Part shown: positions 1 to 9,545 of the stretch, piece by piece
Position numbering within the stretch: position 1 is the first letter of the stretch
How the letters are laid out: each line of letters starts with the position of its first letter
DNA from: Saccoglossus kowalevskii
Lineage: Eukaryota > Hemichordata > Enteropneusta > Harrimaniidae
Length of the DNA stretch: 11,069 nt
Direction: 5' to 3'
Assembly (NCBI RefSeq): GCF_000003605.2
Contig: NW_003128862.1
Location: 375,574-386,642 of the forward strand
Position numbers and translations under genes: made by a program
The notes under the pieces: generated by a model
Databases searched by the model: none
Told to the model about the DNA's origin: nothing
Seen by the model: only the letters and a program-made list of their open reading frames with translations

Positions 1-464
1 ATCCGTTGAATGGGGGTGGGGAGTATAAGATTTGTTTAAAAAATGTTACAACGATATTTATTTCAACTTTTATACTCTCAGTGCGAGTTAATACGCAAGT
101 TTGCAATAATAAGGAAAACTCAACTCAGTGGAAAACATGAAGTAATTTACATTGTAATCCAATGATAAACAAGTTTGATCTATTGCCATTTTAGGAATCA
201 ATTATTACATAACAATAGCAATCGTTAAACATTCTCAATAGTTCGTGGCTACAATACGTACTCGTCTTATAACTATTTTGTTTTCAACATAAGTTATTGA
301 TTACAGGACTAAACTTTTAGATGTAAGAAAAGTAGTTCGGTGATCATATTTTGTTTTATCAACATTAAACAATGAGCACATATTACAAAAATTCGATGCA
401 CTGTGGGTGATAACAAAAACCATTTTAAATTATGTTATTTAGACTACCGGTATCAGTCTTTACA
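1..464. other. No gene seen (left edge)
   Basis: AT-rich sequence without an open frame of note, repeat copy, tRNA or recognisable exon on either strand. A G-rich run near 11-21 is too short to interpret. Confidence 0.6.
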
Positions 465-740
465 TTAAAGGGCGGTGGTCGTCGTGCCGCGCTTGTGCGA
501 CATTTTTGTTGATAAACATTGATTATTCCACGATTAATGCGCTCTTCGTATTAAATCACAAATACGAGTTTTGACCTGGACGCGACTTTGCTCTAATTAC
601 CGCCGGTGACTCTTTCGACACCTTCTAATCACCAAACAAATTATCTAATTAAAGCTTCGTGACGTCTCAGTCAGTCAAAGTCGCCATATTTGTTTATATG
701 ACACATATCTTTAAGTATGGCGCGACGACTACCGTCCTTT
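465..740. promoter_or_regulatory. CpG-rich, GC-box-containing patch (possible promoter or enhancer)
   Basis: I count about 22 CpG dinucleotides here, against about five in 2481-3040. The patch includes a GC box GGGCGG at 470-475, the clusters GTCGTGCCGCGC and GGACGCGAC, a CRE-like TGACGTCT at 660-667 and several TAATTA/ATTAAT homeodomain-type cores. No exon or reading frame of quality is visible on either strand. It could be the regulatory region of a gene lying to the left of the window, an enhancer, or simply the remains of a young insertion. Direction is unknown. Confidence 0.35.
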
Positions 741-2605
741 AAACAGTCTTTAAATGTGTATTTAATTATTCTTGTTATGTCCCCATCCTTCTAAAACACC
801 CCTTAGTTTTCAAATGAGTTGCCCCTTATTCTCCGCACATATTGACTTGACTAGATGAAAATCTGTGGCTGAAAAAACAATACCACTGACAATAATAAAC
901 AACACTATGATAAAAGGTCCATTAGTAACCAGCAGGGCAAAAGCTTTATGCAAATGACTCCGGTTTAAGTCCAACTACCCCTGCTGGTAACACAACTTCA
1001 CTGTATGTATTTTCACTAAGATGTTTGGTTATTATGAAGCAGTAACCAACACTGAAAAATTCACCTCTGTGGATATTGAATGGAATGACAGTCTTCCCAA
1101 TACTATCGGCACAACAAAACCAATCCTTTCATTTTTATTAGAATTGATACATTTCACAATTCAAACTGAAAGAGAGGAATAGAAACATTTCAAAATACGT
1201 CATTTCGAACTGCCCTAGTTGATTAAAAAAATAAAGGGAATGGGTTTGTTGTGTCGATATTACAAGTTACACATAGATGGATCGTTACCTAATTGTTGTT
1301 AATTATTCCGCATCAAACCACAGCACCATTTGTAGGATGTTTTTTAATCAAAAATTGTTAAACAATTACATTATCTCAATCGAGCCAGATCTCTCAAAAT
1401 GATGTCTTTCAGACACAGGAACATATATAATTCATCCTAAAAGAAATGGTGGATTGTGGGTAAACTGCTTAAATTCCAATTATCCCATGGGGATGAGGGT
1501 CCAAGCATTTCAGTTGATGCTGAAATGTCAACGGAGGTCAGTTTTCACACACTAGTATTAATCACTGGAAGAGGTGATGCATTTTGTCATATAGTACCAT
1601 GTGCACTATGTGGCAACGACTCAATGTGATTTGAAAAATGGCCAACTTCAACCAAAGCACAGGATGGATATATCTAATCATGCATACATATTCAAAATTC
1701 ACATACTAAGGGCCGGTACATCTGAACCACAGGAAGTAAAGTAATCTGTGTTTATGGATCGTTTAAATTCAGCATGCATGTAAGGGACGTCAAAAGATCA
1801 ATGTCGGATAAAAAACTTAATTCCTTTAGTTTTTTTCCAACCCCCCTAACCCCTACTGAAACTTAATTGATAAATATTGGTTCACCATTAAATACAAATT
1901 ATTAATAGGACAGTAGTATTGCATAGCAGTTGGTTGTCGGGTGGGTGTAAAAAGACTTTACAAATGCACCTCATTTGACGCACATATTTACACTCGGACA
2001 AAACCATTTTCTCGTCTTGGATGTATTTTTTTCATTTTCTGTTATTTCTGTCCATGATTGGATAGAAAAAAAACGAACTACAGATACTCCAAGATTTTTT
2101 TTTACTTCATTAAAAAATAAAATCGTTTTTGTAGGATGAAACTTTTTGAGGTCAAAACCCCCCACCCCAAACTAAAGCAAATAAGTTTTTTTATCTGACA
2201 TCGATCTGTTGACGTCGTCCCTAATTCAAGCAACTAATCAAATATAATGTCAATAGCCAACTGTGATTGCATTCATTGGCAGTAGAAGCTATGTCTTTAA
2301 TTGTACAGATCTGCTAGATCTTGGAAATCAAATATATTTTTTTATTTATTTTGGAGACCAACAGAAGAATTTAGTCCCATTTACAGATTATATTAGAGTT
2401 CTAGTTATCATGCTACCCATTGTAACAAGTACATTGATTTTATTTACATTCATCGAAGGACAGGAACAGTTTTAAGACTAGGGAAAGCATGTATTGCTAT
2501 TTTAGAAGTGTGATAATATTCAATGCAGACACAGTGTTTTTTCTAAGACTACAGCTGTCACCATTGGTGGAAGTGTGGTAATAAGAATTGAAAATGACAT
2601 TACCT
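741..2605. other. No gene seen; AT-rich intergenic or intronic sequence
   Basis: No frame shows family resemblance. The minus-strand frame at 1971-2165 is rich in Lys, Thr and Phe and arises from A/T-rich sequence. The plus-strand frame at 2263-2475 is hydrophobic in parts, with no signal peptide or splice context I can defend. Poly-C/poly-T stretches occur around 1828-1852 and 2093-2166. Confidence 0.55.
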
Positions 2606-2700
2606 AATGTAAAATACTTTATTTTAGCTGGAATTACTTTTCACTTAAATGACTTTTTTGGTTCATTCGGTGGATTTTATTTTCACTGAATCATCCCTTC
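2606..2700. mobile_element. MITE family B, partial copy (one arm)
   Basis: Begins near AATGTAAAATACTTTATTTT followed by AGCTGGAATTACTTTTCACT, the same as the family-B arm at 5720-5767 on the opposite strand. It continues into GGTGGATTTTATTTTCACTG then AATCATCCC, the reverse complement of the internal module at about 5607-5637. The opposite arm is not seen, so this is a truncated or decayed copy. Confidence 0.65.
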
Positions 2701-3069
2701 AGCAAAGACTAGGGAATTCAATATCACCATGGTAATATTCATTGGAGATAGCACTATACATCAAATTCACATGTGGTATTTAAACATAGTTGCGGAACTT
2801 GGTAAATATTTACCTGTTTACTGCCCATAACAAAAACACTGGCTTTGATCGGATGACATTTCCTAAACACACTAAATCATGATTCAAGATTTGAACAGAA
2901 TGTACTGTAAAGGCTGGGCAACACAAGACAATTCATGAAGAAATGCATGAAACAACGCATGTGTTGCTTTGTGTATATGATGTAATCGCTCCAAGCAAAA
3001 TCACTGGAAAAACAATTGTGATGGTTTTTCAGGTATCCATTCACATGTCACCAGTTGTCGCATGTTATA
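2701..3069. other. No gene seen
   Basis: AT-rich spacer between a family-B arm and a family-A MITE. A self-similar region near 2936-2965 (ATGAAG, ATGCATGAAACAACGCATG) forms a weak imperfect inverted repeat. Nothing coding is recognisable. Confidence 0.55.
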
Positions 3070-3200
3070 TACTGCGAAATTAGAAGCCGTATCCATTCGT
3101 TTTGAGCAAGTGAGAACCAAAAAAAATCACTGATTCTCATATGTGTAGTTGTTATATAAGAAGCAACATCCCTTCTATTTCTAATATAGATTTTACAGTA
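3070..3200. mobile_element. MITE family A, third copy
   Basis: The left end TACTGCGAAATTAGAAGCCG is a slightly deleted family-A end. The interior has TTCTCATATGTGTAG and TATAAGAAGC, aligned with the 6936-7080 copy. The right end CTAATATAGATTTTACAGTA is the family-A tip on the opposite strand. Length is about 131 bp with TA at both ends. A minus-strand open frame across it (3048-3233) shows no protein-family resemblance and is treated as chance. Confidence 0.7.
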
Positions 3201-5550
3201 ATTGTTGCTGCATTGCCTCAACAATAACCTCATGGGAAACGGCCTTTAACACTGAACATGCTCACCACCGTACCTTGCTGAATACCAATACATAACTGTC
3301 AGCAGAGGGTAGCAAACTCATCCACATCAAATTAACACACCAACAAATGTTTTCTTGTGTTACCAACATTAACATATTTATTGATAAAAGCCTCTGGCAC
3401 ATGATGGATAGTTTAAAAACTCAAATCCACTCAACATATTCTAACAGCCCTGCTTAGCATCATAAAGATATCCACTGTTCTTAGCTTACAGTGCAGTCTA
3501 TGTCAAAACACCTTGAGGAACTACAATAGAATAATGTGTGCTGGAAATAATAAAAAGTCTAACAAAACAAAAATATATATAGATAAGAAACACTGCAAAC
3601 AAACCTCCATACTGGCAAAAAACTGGATCTAAACATCAGAAATACAAAACAAAAAACAAATCTGGACCCAGTAATTATGCCAAAAAATGATAAAATTCAC
3701 ATCCAAAATATACTACTATTAAAATACCTTTTTTTTAAATTTCAGAAAATTCACAATAATTATTAGAAGGCCTACAATTATATTCTTGTCTATGGGTCTG
3801 AGTGAGAATTAAGCATGAAGCCACAGAAGGTGATATCGAGAATGGAGTGAAGATTAATCTACCTCGCCTTGTCCACCAAGTTAGGGGGTACTATGAATCA
3901 AGTTGCCCTGATATTGTATAATTATACTTTAAGTTTGCTTGCACTATTGTTGATTTCCAACTGAACTTGATCTGCGATTTTTTACATAGTTAGGGGCCAT
4001 AGCAATTATTATGCTAGGGGACCCTATACCAATTCATTATTTTTTTGTAAAAACAATCGAATACACCTTCTGAGGCACACACTTCTCCCATATAAAGTGC
4101 TCTCCTAATAGTAATATTTATCACAAACGTTCAATAGTTGAGCTCCTCTCAAACCACACAGGAGATGCCTTGAACCACACTCATACAAACAGTACACAAG
4201 AAAACAATATTAGAAACTAGAGGCAAATAAAAACAATGATTATATAAGTATTCTCATTTCATCAATATGTGTACTCCTTCAATCATTACTCAGTTTCCAT
4301 CGGATTTTCCGAAATATATAGAAATACCAGACACCTGGAAATATCATGTTTATAACATCGTACAAGACATTCTCTTAAAGAAGGCAAATATTATATAAAC
4401 TCAACATGTGAAGAGAAATCATCACAGATAAAATAAACAATTCCAAGAAACCCATCATGATACAGAAAAATTTAGTTTGAAGATAAATGTTCAAACTTCT
4501 ATTAATGGATTATTAACACAACAATTTTATAAGCAAATATAGAGCTAAATACACACATGATTTATCAGTTTAAAAAAAATAACATTTAAAATCTTGGATG
4601 GTGAAGTAATTTTCCCAATAAGAACACTATAACCATGGAATTGTCATGCACCACAAATAATTTATCAATCTTTCAAACATGACAACTCAGTTTTATAAAG
4701 ACAAATCTTTTTGGTCATTGGTTGAGGGCAACGGTTTGTGAAAAAAATTAATTATTATGCTTGTTTCGAACAATGAGCAAAAAATTATTATGCTTTTTCA
4801 ACCGGAATGTATAAACAAGATGTGTTCTTTATTTGGGGCACCTAATATAGACATTGTAACCTTTTGCAGCCCACTCACTCTCAAAATAATATGTAAATGT
4901 ACAACCTGAACTTGATTTTCATATATTGCGGAGACGCCAATGGTGTTAGAAATTTCAGGATAATGGTATGGCTCACTCATTCATGATTTGGAAACATAAA
5001 GTCATAAATTTATTATTATTGTATTAGTAACTTATCAAGACGTAATGAAATATTGAACCTTGTTAATCTTTGGTTTGCAAGGTGTTACACAATGTAATTC
5101 CCAAGCGTTGACAGCCACTTATATTAATGTAGCTAATGTCCACACATCATTAAGTCTCAAAGCCGTTAGGGTAGCAGTGTCCAAAATTCATCTAAACAAA
5201 GTATTTTAAAAGTATTGTATACGTCGCATGGGACTCGTATTGAACACAATGTAACACAGTGACTTTGGAGCTTCAAGGATGGATGCTTCTTTTGAGAAGG
5301 GGGAGGGGGGTTATAAATTTTTTTTTGAAGCAACTACCAACTGCACTATCAGTGTATCTCACAATCCTTTTTATTAAATGGGCCCCTCTATCAATCGGAT
5401 TTTATTTTTAATTCAACTACCTGACAGGAAATGACCACATGCTATCAACCCACCTTGATGTTTCTGCTTGATGATGGAAAATAGTGATTTAGTTTTTATT
5501 TTCAGATTTTGTGTTGAAATTAAAATTCCACTAAAAATCCATGACTGTAA
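3201..5550. other. No gene seen; long AT-rich non-coding stretch
   Basis: About 2.35 kb without a supportable exon on either strand. The word AATTATTATGCT recurs at about 4003, 4750 and 4784 (ATTATTATGCT in the last), possibly from an unrecognised old repeat. The minus-strand frame at 4798-4980 resembles no family I know. A G-rich run GGGGGAGGGGGG occurs near 5300-5311. Confidence 0.55.
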
Positions 5551-5767
5551 AGTACTGTAAAATACTTTATTTTCACTTGGAATTAATTTTTGCTATTTCC
5601 GCTGGAGGAATGATTCAGTGAAAATAAAATCCAGCGAATATACTTTTTTTATATATATTTTACATTCAACTCATCAAGAATCAGTGAAAATAAAATCCAC
5701 ACAAAACACCCAAAAATTCTTTTCAGCGAAAATTAATTCCAGCTAAAATAAAGTATTTCACAGTACT
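5551..5767. mobile_element. MITE family B, complete palindromic copy
   Basis: A 217-bp non-coding element with long terminal inverted repeats of roughly 45 bp. The left arm begins AGTACTGTAAAATACTTTAT. The right arm, read on the minus strand, begins AGTACTGTGAAATACTTTAT and continues TTTAGCTGGAATTAATTTTC. Differences between arms are few, mainly one substitution near the tip and CACTTGG versus AGCTGG. Internal modules around CAGTGAAAATAAAATCC (about 5615-5631 and again about 5682-5698) and a stretch matching ATGAGTTGAATGTAAAATAT on the minus strand (about 5656-5675) recur in other copies of this window. Both ends are TA followed by CTGT, or its complement, which fits a TA target duplication and Tc1/mariner-type mobilisation. 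No transposase is encoded, so it would be non-autonomous. Confidence 0.8.
5566..5571 (-). terminator. Candidate polyadenylation signal AATAAA supplied by a MITE arm
   Basis: The plus-strand TTTATT reads AATAAA on the minus strand, about 523 nt after the ZCCHC24 stop codon. It is the first canonical hexamer downstream of the stop. It lies within the terminal inverted repeat of the MITE at 5551-5767, so the signal came with the insertion. The opposite arm carries AATAAA on the plus strand at 5747-5752. Whether either is used cannot be told from sequence. Confidence 0.35.
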
Positions 5768-5821
5768 CTATTTCAGCCCAAATATTATTTCAGTGATAAT
5801 TAAATTAAGTAGTTTACAGTA
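5762..5821. repeat. Extra MITE family B arm abutting the complete copy
   Basis: Directly next to the right end of the complete element, sequence ending AGTAGTTTACAGTA resembles a diverged family-B arm. On the minus strand it reads TACTGTAAACTACTTAATTT, then a TCACTGAAATAA module. It suggests a tandem or nested insertion, or a partially duplicated arm. It is more diverged than the main element. Confidence 0.5.
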
Positions 5822-6093
5822 TAACATTTCAACCTCCCATTAAATAAAATCTTAGTTCATCCTCCTGCCAAAAAAAATTATTTTGTCATGGTCCAATTAA
5901 TATAAGGAGTATGGTAACAGAAAAACTTAACCTGTTGAGAGAAATGTTCTGATTGTCATTTGTTACGCATAACAACGATTCATCCGACTGTTTTAAAGCG
6001 AGCTTGGGCCCTTCTGATTATTCTTCGTCGACAGAAGTGCAGATATTAGTGAAATGAGAATGGTGATTGTTTCTTTCGGTCGTCTTTTTTGAT

Positions 6094-6913
<820 letters not shown>

Positions 6914-6935
6914 TTACATAAATTCATAATAATAC

Positions 6936-7080
6936 TACCGTAAAATCTGTATTAGAAGCCACATCAATAATAGAAGTCGCACCCATTATTTTTGAATAAT
7001 TGAGAATCAAAAATTCATCATTTCTCATATGTGTAGATGCTCTAATAGAAGCTGCAGTTTCTAATACAGATTTGACAGTA
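6936..7080. mobile_element. MITE family A, complete copy in intron close to the ZCCHC24 acceptor
   Basis: A 145-bp element with inverted ends. The left end reads TACCGTAAAATCTGTATTAG and the right end, on the minus strand, TACTGTCAAATCTGTATTAG. The interior has repeated AATAGAAG / TAGAAGC motifs and the block CATATGTGTAGATGCTCTAA, which also occurs at 7340-7359. TA lies at both outer ends, compatible with a TA target duplication. It sits 52 bp upstream (in transcript sense) of the penultimate exon's acceptor. It encodes nothing; overlapping open frames in it have no resemblance to known families. Confidence 0.75.
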
Positions 7081-7253
7081 TTCAAGAATTTGGTGTCAAT
7101 TGAGTTTCTGTAACTAAATTCTAAGGTGAGGCACTGGGTATACCACATAAATTGAATCCATTTAGTAGCCAAAAATGTTCATGGGTGTATATGGCATTGA
7201 GAGTGAATTAATGATTTTTTATATTTTTTTTTATTAGGAAGACCAGTGGAAAG

Positions 7254-7571
7254 TACTGTAAAATCTGTATTATGAGTTGCATTCTATTTGGGAATAGAAG
7301 TTGCACCTATTCTTTTTGAACAATTAAAGACCCAAAATTCATATGTGTAGATGCTCTAATAGAAGCCGCATACCTCAATTCTGTTGAATTGTATCATTTT
7401 AATAGAAGCTATTGTAAAATTAAAATATTTTAGCTGGACTTAATTTTCACTGAAAGAACTTTCTAGAATTTATATGGAATATATATATTTGTATGAAATT
7501 TATTTTTATTGATTGTTTGATGAGTTGAATGTAAAATATCAGGAAAAAGGTATAATACAGATTTTACACTA
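7254..7571. mobile_element. MITE family A copy containing a nested family-B segment
   Basis: The left end TACTGTAAAATCTGTATTAT and the right end (minus strand, CTAGTGTAAAATCTGTATTA) belong to family A. The left half continues with TAGAAGTTGCACC, then CATATGTGTAGATGCTCTAA and TAGAAGCCGCA. From about 7411 the sequence switches to family B: ATTGTAAAATTAAAATATTT, then TAGCTGGACTTAATTTTCAC, and later GATGAGTTGAATGTAAAATA near 7519-7538. Family-A sequence resumes at about 7553. The arrangement indicates a family-B insertion, now missing one arm, inside an older family-A copy. Confidence 0.65.
7411..7540. mobile_element. MITE family B segment nested in a family A copy
   Basis: This is the inner part of the composite at 7254-7571. 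It has the family-B tip and TTTTAGCTGG module at its left and the GATGAGTTGAATGTAAAATA module at its right, but no inverted partner tip, so it is incomplete. It dates family-B activity after the family-A insertion at this site. Confidence 0.55.
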
Positions 7572-7917
7572 GTTTAACTTACAAGGTGCTATTGCAGACG
7601 ATTCTGGTTGCAACAAGGTTACTAAGAACAAGAATATCTAACCACTTTAAAATGCCTATATATAATTATGAAAGTCACTATCATATACTGAATGAAGAGC
7701 CACAGTCACTGCATGTTTTTATCCTATAAAATTTTAACTGGATACATAAAATTTTAGGAAACTTTGTCTTACTCAATATCAACACCCTTCCCATTTCTTT
7801 CTTGACACATCCTGTACACTCCTATTATAGAATAATTTATATGTGCTTTCTCTGAGACTCAACATATCATGGTGCTGTGGGTCTGCTTTAATATGAGCTA
7901 GTTTAAAATCAAATCCC
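7572..7917. other. Non-repetitive intron sequence
   Basis: This lies between the nested MITE and the minisatellite, and no exon is supported. A 39-bp minus-strand segment at 7583-7621 has a GTAAGT donor and a TTCTTAG acceptor, but its sequence does not fit the missing ZCCHC24 exon. Confidence 0.5.
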
Positions 7918-8820
7918 ACGACTTCCAGGTCACTGACACTACGGTACTGGCATTGCACTAAACCAATCAAATTGCCTGACTTCCAGATCATTGACACTGC
8001 TAGCATTGCACTCAACTCAACTAATCAAATTGCAAGATTTCCAGATTATTGACACTGCTGGCATTGCACTCAACCAATCCAATTGCCTGACTTTCAAATC
8101 ATTGACACTACTGGCATTGCACTCAACCAATCAAATTGACTGACTTTCAAATCATTGACACTACTGGCATTACACTCACCTCAACTAATCAAATTGCAAG
8201 ATTTCCAGAATATTGACACTGCTGGCATTGCACTCAACCAATCAAATTGCAAGATTTCCAGATCATTGACACTGCTGGCATTGCACTCAACCAATCAAAT
8301 TGCCTGACTTTCAAATCATTGACACTACTGGCATTGCACTGAATCAATCAAATTGCCTGACTTCCAGATCATTGACACTACTGGCATTGCACTGAATCAA
8401 TCAAATTGCCTGACTTCCAGATCATTGACACTACTGGCATTGCACTGAACCAATCAAATTACATATCTTCCACTTGACAATACTGGCATTGCACTCAACC
8501 AATCAAATTGCCTGACTTTCAAATCATTGACACTACTGGCATTGCACTGAATCAATCAAATTGCCTGACTTCCAGATCATTGACACTGCTGGCATTGCAC
8601 TGAACTAATCAAATTGCATATCTTCCAGATCATTAACACTACTGGCATTGCACTGAACCAATCAAATTGCCTGACTTCCAGATCATTGACACTACCAGCA
8701 TTACACTGAACCAATCAAATTGCCTGACTTCCAGATCATTGACACTACTGGCATTGCACTGAACCAATCAAATTGCATATCTTCCACTTGACAATACTGG
8801 CATTGCATTCAACATATCAA
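7918..8820. repeat. Minisatellite, about 17 copies of a 53-bp unit
   Basis: A direct tandem array with about 17 occurrences of the core GGCATTGCACT. A typical unit runs TTCCAGATCATTGACACTAC, then TGGCATTGCACTGAACCAAT, then CAAATTGCCTGAC, 53 bp in all. Variants include 58-bp units with an extra CTCAA (copies near 8003 and 8166), and 49-bp units in which GCATATCTTCCACTTGACAA or a near-copy replaces the usual joint (near 8436-8484 and 8749-8800). Most units carry CCAATCAAAT, a CCAAT-box-like sequence. The period is not a multiple of three and no frame stays open, so the array is not coding. It lies in the large ZCCHC24 intron. Confidence 0.95.
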
Positions 8821-9453
8821 ATCAACTAGAGGTTTGAAGGGCAACGATTCTAAGCTACCACTATTACTGCATGCATCTACCAAGTGTTAGCCAAACCCAT
8901 ATAATGATGAGAGGAATGCATCACATGAAACTTGTCTAATCAATGATTCCCATACTAATGATCTATCTGATACCATATTCTTAATTCCCTCCATTAAAAT
9001 GAAAAACGAGATGTAATTAAAGACTTTTCAGAAGAACAACTAAGATATGGCCACTTTGTTACGCCTAGTTGTCATGACAACTACACTAACTACTACAAGC
9101 TTGAGCAATTATACAGTTAATTTACCATCCAGCTATGTTGCCTCCCAGCTAGTCAATATCAGCAACAGAAAAACACGACTCCAATCAACATGCAAGTGTT
9201 TTTTGTATTTTTAACAGTTTTGTTTTATTTTGATTTTTTATGAAAATCAAATTATTTGTTCATTTTCTCTATAAATTCCAACAAAAAACCTGACCAATAG
9301 TTGTGACATACTTGATGACTCAAAACATAAATAGGGGAGGGTGGGGGGCTTCCTACTTACTCCCTAACAAATGAATCTTGGTTATTGCTACCTGATTTCT
9401 CTTATGGAGTGATTATTATATGAAAGTAAACAAATGTGCAACACAGTGTTTAC
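8821..9453. other. Non-repetitive intron sequence with an X-box-like palindrome
   Basis: No exon or repeat copy is recognised. It contains the palindrome at 9066-9083 and a G-rich run GGGGAGGGTGGGGGG at about 9334-9348, which has three G-runs and so is not a full three-tier quadruplex motif. Confidence 0.5.
9066..9083. promoter_or_regulatory. Perfect 18-bp palindrome matching the RFX X-box
   Basis: TAGTTGTCATGACAACTA is identical to its reverse complement. The inner 14 bases, GTTGTCATGACAAC (9068-9081), fit the X-box pattern RYYNYY-AT-RRNRAC bound by RFX transcription factors, which control ciliary genes in animals. It lies in the inferred large intron of ZCCHC24, outside any repeat copy I recognise. 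Binding is inferred from the motif only. Confidence 0.45.
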
Positions 9454-9545
9454 TTACTGTTGTTGTAAAATACTTTTAGCTAGATTAAATTTTGTATAAA
9501 GTGTATTTTCACTGATATTTGTTGAGGTTTAATGTAAAATGTTAT
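9454..9545. mobile_element. MITE family B, diverged partial copy
   Basis: TTACTGTTGTTGTAAAATAC then TTTTAGCTAGATTAAATTTT resembles the family-B tip. It is followed by TATTTTCACTGATATTTGTT and GAGGTTTAATGTAAAATGTT, which parallels the internal GATGAGTTGAATGTAAAAT module of the other copies. The copy is short and clearly older or more diverged than the one at 5551-5767. Confidence 0.55.

Larger units (their letters stand above)
5560..6093 (-). other. Presumed 3' untranslated region of ZCCHC24
   Basis: The sequence directly after the TAA stop (6094-6096) has no further coding resemblance. Reading the minus strand downstream, neither AATAAA nor ATTAAA occurs until AATAAA at 5566-5571, which lies in the far arm of a palindromic MITE. 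If that signal is used, the 3' UTR is roughly 520-550 nt and includes the whole MITE hairpin. The true cleavage site could lie further downstream, since other minus-strand AATAAA motifs occur at 5401-5406 and 5370-5375. Confidence 0.4.

Noticed and set aside
2263-2475. Plus-strand open frame of 70 codons with hydrophobic stretches
   Set aside because: No family resemblance, no splice or promoter context, and the composition follows the AT-rich DNA.
4000-4800. Recurrent AATTATTATGCT words as a transposon family
   Set aside because: Three short matches in AT-rich DNA, without flanking similarity or inverted ends, are not enough.
7583-7621. Possible 39-bp micro-exon with GTAAGT donor and TTCTTAG acceptor on the minus strand
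   Set aside because: Translation in the phase needed to join ARPKGEG does not give the CCHC knuckle, and splice-like motifs are frequent by chance.
7779-8015. Minus-strand open frame of 78 codons overlapping the minisatellite start
   Set aside because: Its C-terminal half lies outside the array and its N-terminal part is translated repeat. The 53-bp period breaks any continuing frame.
7918-8820. Array considered as a CRISPR-like repeat array
   Set aside because: Repeats are directly contiguous, with no unique spacers, and the setting is a eukaryotic intron.
9330-9350. G-rich run as a G-quadruplex
   Set aside because: Only three separable G-runs of three or more are present, so the canonical four-run motif is not met. 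The same holds near 5300.
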